Positions 4,214-7,756 of a stretch of 7,756 nt of DNA are shown here, piece after piece. Source of the DNA: Candidatus Zambryskibacteria bacterium CG_4_9_14_3_um_filter_40_16 (GTDB lineage Bacteria; Patescibacteriota; Minisyncoccia; Phycocordibacterales; Zambryskibacteraceae); the NCBI GenBank assembly GCA_002791475.1, contig PFXE01000022.1, forward strand, positions 1-7,756, read 5' to 3'. Made by a program: the position numbers and the translations under genes. The stretch's first letter is position 1. The number at the start of each line of letters is the position of its first letter. Below the pieces are notes generated by a model. It did no database searches, was not told the DNA's origin, and worked only from the letters and a program-made list of their open reading frames with translations.

Positions 4214-5371
4214 TTAGGTGTTTACTGACTCAAGTTCTTGGAGAATCGCATCTGCCAATCTCTTTTCAGAATTTCGGCAGAATACAGTCTCCGTTTCGTT
4301 GGTGGTGTCGTGTTCAAAAAACTTATTTCCCGCTTGGCCACCGTAGCAGAGCGAGAAATATTCACATTCTTGCCGACAACGATTCACGCCCCGGACAAAA
4401 TCCTCGACATACACAGCCAACTTTCCGCGTTCAACGATGGTCTGCAAGTCCTCATTAAGGATGTTGCCAACCACGAAGTTGTTGTAGCGTGGAGCCACTG
4501 TGTTGAGAAACTCCGGCGCGAGCAGTACGACGTCTCCATTCCAAGCAACGCTAGGAAAGATATCATATACCTCTGGTGATGCAACTTGCCCATCAGTCAA
4601 AGCTACCAACGATGGCAACATCCGGGCAAATTCTCTCACTTTAATAAACGGGTTTTCTTGCCACGCGCGGAAGAGTTCCTGCCAGAATTTCGTCACTCTG
4701 GTGGTGCCGTCCGCTTGTTGGGAATTGATGGTAACGGTGTGGACACCCAGTTGCTCTTCGACATTTATGCCAAGTGAAGCACATCTCAGTTCAACAAAGA
4801 AGTTATACAACTCTCTTGCTTTGCCGAGCGTGTTCCCACTTACAACGCAGATAGCGCTGAAAGGGATCTCCGCTTCCCGAAGGTAACGAATCCCATGCAT
4901 GATTTTATCGAATGATGGAGAACTGTTCCAACCAACTCGCTTGGTATTTGCCCAAGCCGGTCCATCGATACTCACCCCAACTCGAAACTGATGGTTGCGA
5001 AAAAACTCACACCAACGCTCGTTGATGAGCGTAGCGTTAGTTTGAATTGCGTGACGTACCAGTTTTTGCTCACGCAAGCGGTCAAAGTGATCAACGAGTT
5101 TTGTGAAATACGGAAGACCACAGCTCAACGGTTCCCCGCCGTGCCAAATGATCTCCACAGCATTACCAAGCTCGGTGATTCCTTGAGCAACCCGCTCTGC
5201 AATGATCGGCTCCATCTTCCAATTCTTGTCTCGATCTGGAAGATAACAGTAGCTACAGTTGAGGTTACAGAGCTGGGTTGGTTGCATGACTATTCGCTCG
5301 ACGGAAAACCTAATGTTCACGGTATCACTTCCTTTCTTTTTTGAATGTACTGGTTTCGAGAAATCCACCAT
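4214..5371 (-). CDS. Radical SAM/SPASM peptide maturase, cyclophane-forming type (GrrM/AmcB-like)
   Basis: The product has 385 residues. The radical SAM cluster motif C-N-L-N-C-S-Y-C is at 35-42, with H-G-G-E-P at 77-81, S-I-D-G-P mid-protein and an I-N-V-E-E segment. The C-terminal SPASM-type region has Cys 332, 336, 342 and 365 (C-E-Y-F-S-L-C-Y-G-G, N-K-F-F-E, T-E-T-V-F-C-R). From memory these features track the GrrM/OscB- and AmcB-like maturases, which make ring-to-Cbeta crosslinks in peptides using a 4Fe-4S cluster and SAM. Start: ATG 5371 has GGAAG at 6 nt; GTG 5320 (residue 18), behind AAAGGAAG, is an equal alternative closer to the family's usual start. It heads an operon with the 59-residue peptide. 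GC content is visibly higher than prfB, suggesting transfer. It should be cytoplasmic. Confidence 0.9.
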   Translation of the reverse strand: MVDFSKPVHSKKKGSDTVNIRFSVERIVMQPTQLCNLNCSYCYLPDRDKNWKMEPIIAERVAQGITELGNAVEIIWHGGEPLSCGLPYFTKLVDHFDRLREQKLVRHAIQTNATLINERWCEFFRNHQFRVGVSIDGPAWANTKRVGWNSSPSFDKIMHGIRYLREAEIPFSAICVVSGNTLGKARELYNFFVELRCASLGINVEEQLGVHTVTINSQQADGTTRVTKFWQELFRAWQENPFIKVREFARMLPSLVALTDGQVASPEVYDIFPSVAWNGDVVLLAPEFLNTVAPRYNNFVVGNILNEDLQTIVERGKLAVYVEDFVRGVNRCRQECEYFSLCYGGQAGNKFFEHDTTNETETVFCRNSEKRLADAILQELESVNT

Positions 5372-5435
5372 GGATTTCTTCCAAAATTACTCTACAACGA
5401 TTTACTAATTTACACAATGCTTTGAACTAAAATCT

Positions 5436-5461
5436 GCTAGCCGCCGTACTCGGCGGCTAGC
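5436..5461 (-). terminator. Hairpin between the DUF3105 gene and the radical SAM operon
   Basis: GCTAGCCGCCG pairs perfectly with CGGCGGCTAGC around TACT (11-bp stem). On the minus strand it is followed by AGATTTTAG, a modest U-tract, and lies about 70 nt after the DUF3105 stop. It probably ends that transcript before the radical SAM promoter region (5372-5435, where I see only a weak TTGTGT-17-TAGAGT pair on the minus strand). A second small inverted repeat, CCGAA/TTCGG, lies at about 5471-5481. Confidence 0.6.
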
Positions 5462-5530
5462 GTCGGGCTTCCGAAGTTCGGGAATTTTTGATAAAGTAAG
5501 TTCTAGCGAGGTCGTAAATATACTCCAGTT

Positions 5531-6151
5531 TTATATTCCTCCGCTAGATCCGGGAACTTGCTCCGGTCCCTTATTGGTGTGTCTTTTTATAAAATCTTTT
5601 ATGCGCTCAACCGGCAATGTATCATTTTCAATATCAAATTTATCTAGTCTGCCCCAAGACGCCAAAGCAATATCCGTATCATTTGCTTCACGAGGTGTGA
5701 CAATAACCTTTGCGGCACCGAATCGCTCCAATTCTTTTTTAATAGAATCTGATACACGCGGATTGAATGAAATCCACACATCTCCATGTTCAAGATTGTG
5801 AATTACATTTTGGTCCGGAATTGCGTGGTCGCGGAAACCGGAACGAGCAGTTTGAGAGAAATGTGGTCCAGATGTTGGGGGATTTGAGGTATATTCCGGA
5901 AGCGGGCTATCTTCCGCAATGTGGAGAGCTTCTAACAGTGGCACGCTCTGGCTGAGGTCTTCCCCCTTCGGTACGGCGTTTTGTATTAACGCATAAATCC
6001 CATAACCTGAACCCAGGAGGATTATTAGGACAATGAAGTAATTTTTCAGCTTGTGAGACGAGTTAGAAGTTTGATTCTTGTTTCTCTCCTCGTTTTTTCG
6101 TTGCTCTCTCAATTCCTTTTTTGATTGATATGATTGTTTTTCCGGTTCCAT
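5531..6151 (-). CDS. DUF3105 family membrane-anchored protein
   Basis: The 206-residue product has a highly charged cytoplasmic N-terminus (about 1-36, K/E/R/Q-rich), one membrane segment at about 38-57 (Y-F-I-V-L-I-I-L-L-G), and an extracytoplasmic domain. The domain carries the DUF3105 (PF11303) signatures: Y-T-S-N-P-P-T-S-G-P-H (87-97), I-H-N-L-E-H-G-D-V-W-I (117-127), V-T-P-R-E-A-N-D (151-158) and I-A-L-A-S-W-G-R (161-168). The two conserved His near Glu suggest metal binding, but the family has no established function. The C-terminus is a short G/P/S tail. ATG 6151 has no Shine-Dalgarno and follows an AT-rich region, a common pattern here. Confidence 0.92.
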   Translation of the reverse strand: MEPEKQSYQSKKELREQRKNEERNKNQTSNSSHKLKNYFIVLIILLGSGYGIYALIQNAVPKGEDLSQSVPLLEALHIAEDSPLPEYTSNPPTSGPHFSQTARSGFRDHAIPDQNVIHNLEHGDVWISFNPRVSDSIKKELERFGAAKVIVTPREANDTDIALASWGRLDKFDIENDTLPVERIKDFIKRHTNKGPEQVPGSSGGI

Positions 6152-6362
6152 ATTTGATTATTGTTTTTTATTTTTATATAGTTTATTCCTATATTGTAAT
6201 AAATAATTTCTAATTATAAGAAGAATACCACAAACTCTTGTTGCCACCCTCTTCTCCTTGTAATGATATTTATGGTCTAATACTATTTGTTATCAGCCCT
6301 TTGTTTGATTTTTATGCGGTCTAAAAAGGTCTTTTTTGTTAGGGTGGTTTTTTGGTAACGGG
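6152..6362. other. AT-rich divergent intergenic region
   Basis: Together with the leader that follows, this stretch holds no gene on either strand. It separates the divergent DUF3105 and tRNA-Thr/prfB units and should contain the upstream promoter of each. I see AT-rich runs, a minus-strand TATAAT without a convincing -35 partner (about 6215-6225), and a short AAAAA-GGTC-TTTTT hairpin (about 6324-6337). Nothing else can be supported. Confidence 0.5.
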
Positions 6363-6368
6363 TATAAT
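6363..6368 (+). promoter_or_regulatory. Probable -10 box for the tRNA-Thr(CGT)-prfB unit
   Basis: This is a perfect TATAAT. The best upstream partner, TTGTTA (6336-6341), is 21 bp away, longer than ideal, so the -35 is uncertain. Predicted start is near 6375, which places the partial tRNA copy (from 6392) about 17 nt inside the transcript, closely matching the fMet leader geometry. Confidence 0.5.
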
Positions 6369-6383
6369 GAATGGCTACTTACT

Positions 6384-6429
6384 GACAGTTCGCCACCTTA
6401 GCTGTCTTGGTAGGTCTAAAAACTAGCTG
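6384..6429 (+). other. Degenerate 5'-half copy of tRNA-Thr(CGT) in its leader
   Basis: CGCCACCTTAGCT (6391-6403) is identical to the tRNA 5' end (6469-6481) at a 78-nt offset. The D arm then diverges to the core TAGCTGTCTTGGTAGGTC (6399-6416), identical to the core before tRNA-Thr(GGT). There is no anticodon or T arm. GACAG (6384-6388) pairs with CTGTC (6402-6406), displaying the acceptor strand GCCACCT in the loop. That strand is fully complementary to the tRNA 3' acceptor strand AGGTGGC (6535-6541), which also contains the likely prfB ribosome binding site, so alternative pairing is possible. Function is inferred, not shown. Confidence 0.78.
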
Positions 6430-6469
6430 GTAAGATTATGATGTTATGATGTGTTTTTGAAAATTAGTC

Positions 6470-6542
6470 GCCACCTTAGCTCAGTTGGCAGAGCACCACT
6501 TTCGTAAAGTGGGGGTCCGCAGTTCGATCCTGCGAGGTGGCT
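6470..6542 (+). tRNA. tRNA-Thr (anticodon CGT)
   Basis: This is a complete cloverleaf with a perfect acceptor GCCACCT/AGGTGGC, D stem GCTC/GAGC with loop AGTTGGCA, anticodon stem CCACT/AGTGG, loop TTCGTAA with anticodon CGT, variable GGGTC, T stem CGCAG/CTGCG with loop TTCGATC, and discriminator T6542, as in tRNA-Thr(GGT). CCA is not encoded: the next bases are CATG, so the prfB ATG begins 2 nt after the discriminator. The tRNA and prfB must share a transcript, and 3' processing of the tRNA would cut directly at the prfB start. Confidence 0.94.
6534..6538 (+). promoter_or_regulatory. prfB Shine-Dalgarno inside the tRNA-Thr acceptor stem
   Basis: GAGGT (within GAGGTGG, 6534-6540) lies 5 nt before the prfB ATG and is the only anti-SD complement nearby. 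All but its first base belong to the tRNA acceptor 3' strand, so it is base-paired when the tRNA is folded and lost from the message once the tRNA is cut out. Confidence 0.6.
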
Positions 6543-6543
6543 C

Positions 6544-7422
6544 ATGGACAAAAGGAACGAAATTGAAAAACAAATAGAGTTTCTGGAGCTTGAAATGCAA
6601 GACCCTAATTTTTGGGACGATAAAAACTTGGCTCAAAGAAAGGTGCAAGAATTGCAAATTCTGAAAGACGCATTTTTGGGTGTTGGAAAATATGATAAGG
6701 GGGGCGCGGTGATGACCATTTTTTCCGGAGCGGGCGGAGATGACGCTGAAGATTTTTCAGCCATTCTTTTAAATATGTATTTAAAGTATATCCAAAAGCA
6801 AAATTGGAAGTATTACCTAATACATGAAAACAAAAATGACCGTGGGGGGTATAGAAACATAACGATTGAAATTCAAGGCAAAAATGTGTACGGGACGCTG
6901 AAGAATGAATCGGGAGTGCACCGACTGGTGCGCATATCACCATTTAATGCAAAAAAACTTCGCCACACATCATTTTCAATGGTGGAAGTGATTCCTAAAT
7001 TTGAAAAATTGTCAGAGATTGATATTCCAGAGGACGACATAAGGGTTGAGTTTACAAAATCCAGTGGTCCGGGCGGTCAAAATGTAAACAAAAGAGAGAC
7101 GGCGGTGAGGGTGGTTCACATTCCGACCAATATGGCAGTGCATGTTGAGTCGGAACGGTCTCAAGTCCAAAACAGAGAAAAGGCCATACAGATTTTAACA
7201 GGAAAAATATACAAAAAACTTGAGGAGGAAAATACAGCAAGAGAAAAGGGTATGCAGATATCAAAAAGCACCCAGATAGAATGGGGAAATCAGATAAGGT
7301 CGTATGTGATGCATCCGTATAAGATGGTTAAGGACCACCGTACGGGCGTGGAAATGTCAAATATAGACACTGTATTAGAGGGAGGAATTGATGAATTTAT
7401 TGAAGCAGAAAGGGCTCTATAA
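6544..7422 (+). CDS. prfB: Peptide chain release factor 2, short form
   Basis: RF2 reads UGA and UAA stop codons and triggers peptidyl-tRNA hydrolysis on the ribosome. The 292-residue product carries the stop-recognition tripeptide S-P-F (132-134, in V-H-R-L-V-R-I-S-P-F), the catalytic G-G-Q (177-179, in S-G-P-G-G-Q-N-V-N) and typical S-G-A-G-G-D-D-A (61-68) and W-G-N-Q-I-R-S-Y-V (247-255) blocks. E. coli RF2 has 365 residues. The roughly 70 missing ones are all in N-terminal domain 1, where D-P-N-F-W-D-D is followed quickly by V-G-K-Y-D-K. Catalytic and decoding domains are complete, so this is a compact form, as I recall from CPR genomes, not a broken gene. The usual in-frame UGA frameshift control is absent. 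The start is fixed by family-like sequence from residue 1 and the adjacent tRNA. Confidence 0.95.
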   Translation: MDKRNEIEKQIEFLELEMQDPNFWDDKNLAQRKVQELQILKDAFLGVGKYDKGGAVMTIFSGAGGDDAEDFSAILLNMYLKYIQKQNWKYYLIHENKNDRGGYRNITIEIQGKNVYGTLKNESGVHRLVRISPFNAKKLRHTSFSMVEVIPKFEKLSEIDIPEDDIRVEFTKSSGPGGQNVNKRETAVRVVHIPTNMAVHVESERSQVQNREKAIQILTGKIYKKLEEENTAREKGMQISKSTQIEWGNQIRSYVMHPYKMVKDHRTGVEMSNIDTVLEGGIDEFIEAERAL

Positions 7423-7443
7423 ACAACTTAAAAAGGTTGTTTT
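7421..7443 (+). terminator. Terminator after prfB
   Basis: AAACAACTT (7421-7429) pairs with AGGTTGTTT (7434-7442), one G-T pair, loop AAAA, with a short T-tract (TTTT, 7440-7443). The stem begins within the TAA stop. It is AT-rich and modest in strength. Confidence 0.55.
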
Positions 7444-7457
7444 GTGGCCTAGTTACA

Positions 7458-7466
7458 TGATACAAT
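7458..7466 (+). promoter_or_regulatory. Candidate extended -10 promoter for the GIY-YIG gene
   Basis: TGATACAAT fits the extended -10 form (TG-N-TACAAT, 5 of 6). TTGTTT (7437-7442), in the prfB terminator, lies 18 bp upstream as a weak -35. Predicted start is near 7473, about 33 nt before the ATG at 7506. Confidence 0.35.
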
Positions 7467-7505
7467 GACAGGGTAATGACCCGGTAGTGAAATTTCAATC
7501 CGATT

Positions 7506-7756
7506 ATGTTTTATAGTTGTGTGCTGTTGAGTGAAAGATATAAAGAACTATATAGGTTTTACAACTGATCTCAAGCAAAGACTTGTGGAATATAATCAAG
7601 GGTTAAATCTTTCGACAAAACGATACACACCACGGGTCATTATCGACTACGAGGCTTGTTTAAATGAAAATGATGCAAGACGCAGGGAAAAGTATTTAAA
7701 AACAACACAAGGTGGCAGATTGTTAAAAATAAGATTAAAGGAATATCGGTATAGTA
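7506..7756 (+). pseudogene. GIY-YIG endonuclease-like gene, frameshifted and cut by window edge
   Basis: ATG 7506 reads M-F-Y-S-C-V-L-L-S-E-R-Y-K-E-L-Y, the usual first strand of small GIY-YIG (UvrC N-terminal-like, YhbQ-type) proteins, then R-F-Y-N and a stop. The next frame continues the family exactly: Y-I-G-F-T-T-D-L-K-Q-R-L, Y-N-Q-G, S-T-K-R-Y-T-P, I-I-D-Y-E-A and R-R-R-E-K-Y-L-K-T, containing the Y-I-G, the catalytic Arg and the Glu. The two halves meet at CTATATAGG (about 7549-7557), so loss of one TA unit explains the shift. A GTG at 7531 could start the second frame but would omit the first strand. It runs past the right edge. It may be a true pseudogene or a sequencing error. Confidence 0.75.

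Noticed and set aside
4069..5344. Several plus-strand frames opposite the radical SAM operon
   Set aside because: They are antisense to a clearly conserved enzyme and show no domain or RBS support.
6470..6640. Programmed +1 frameshift site in prfB
   Set aside because: The frame is continuous from the ATG, no CTTTGAC-like slippery stop is present, and the tRNA leaves no room for an upstream coding part.
6605..7264. Minus-strand frames within prfB
   Set aside because: Antisense shadows of a strongly conserved gene.
1..7756. CRISPR array or complete insertion sequence
   Set aside because: No regularly spaced direct repeats were seen, and the only recombinase sequence is a truncated remnant without identifiable element ends.

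Overview
The window looks like a chromosomal segment from a Candidate Phyla Radiation (Patescibacteria, probably Parcubacteria-like) bacterium. The basis is family-level. It carries a shortened release factor 2 without the usual prfB frameshift, small single-pass membrane proteins with low-complexity linkers, a DUF3105 protein, tRNA genes mostly without encoded CCA, and a group I intron in a tRNA. RF2 with an SPF stop-codon motif implies that UGA is still a stop codon. All intact genes here end in TAA. No assignment was checked against a database.

Layout. Positions 2-343 hold the C-terminal part of a HEPN-like protein. Positions 364-1790 are a plus-strand tRNA region: initiator tRNA-fMet, a second CAT-anticodon tRNA (probably elongator Met), tRNA-Asp(GTC) interrupted by a 205-nt group I intron inside its anticodon, and tRNA-Thr(GGT). 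Two small membrane-associated proteins follow (1857-2081, 2179-2850). The minus strand then carries a chimeric gene remnant (isochorismatase-like start joined to a serine-recombinase middle piece), a possible ADP-ribosyltransferase-fold protein, a two-gene radical SAM/RiPP-type operon with its own terminator, and a DUF3105 membrane protein. Back on the plus strand come tRNA-Thr(CGT), prfB starting immediately after it, and a frameshifted GIY-YIG nuclease gene running off the right edge.

Two things stand out. First, the tRNA genes sit among partial copies of themselves. Three (fMet, Thr-GGT, Thr-CGT) are preceded, in their probable leader transcripts, by a degenerate copy of their own 5' half. 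Two others (Met-CAT, Asp) are followed at about 155-225 nt by a copy of their own 3' end that closes a structured segment. The two Thr leader copies, almost 5 kb apart, share an 18-nt core identical between them but different from real tRNA. Second, the radical SAM/SPASM protein (4214-5371) resembles cyclophane-forming peptide maturases. It is followed after 16 nt by a 59-codon gene whose product ends in three tandem aromatic-X-Lys triplets, so the pair is a candidate cyclophane RiPP system. This operon is visibly GC-richer than prfB and may have been acquired.

tRNA-Thr(CGT) and prfB are packed so tightly that the tRNA acceptor strand also supplies the prfB ribosome binding site, possibly linking tRNA maturation, the leader tRNA copy and RF2 synthesis.
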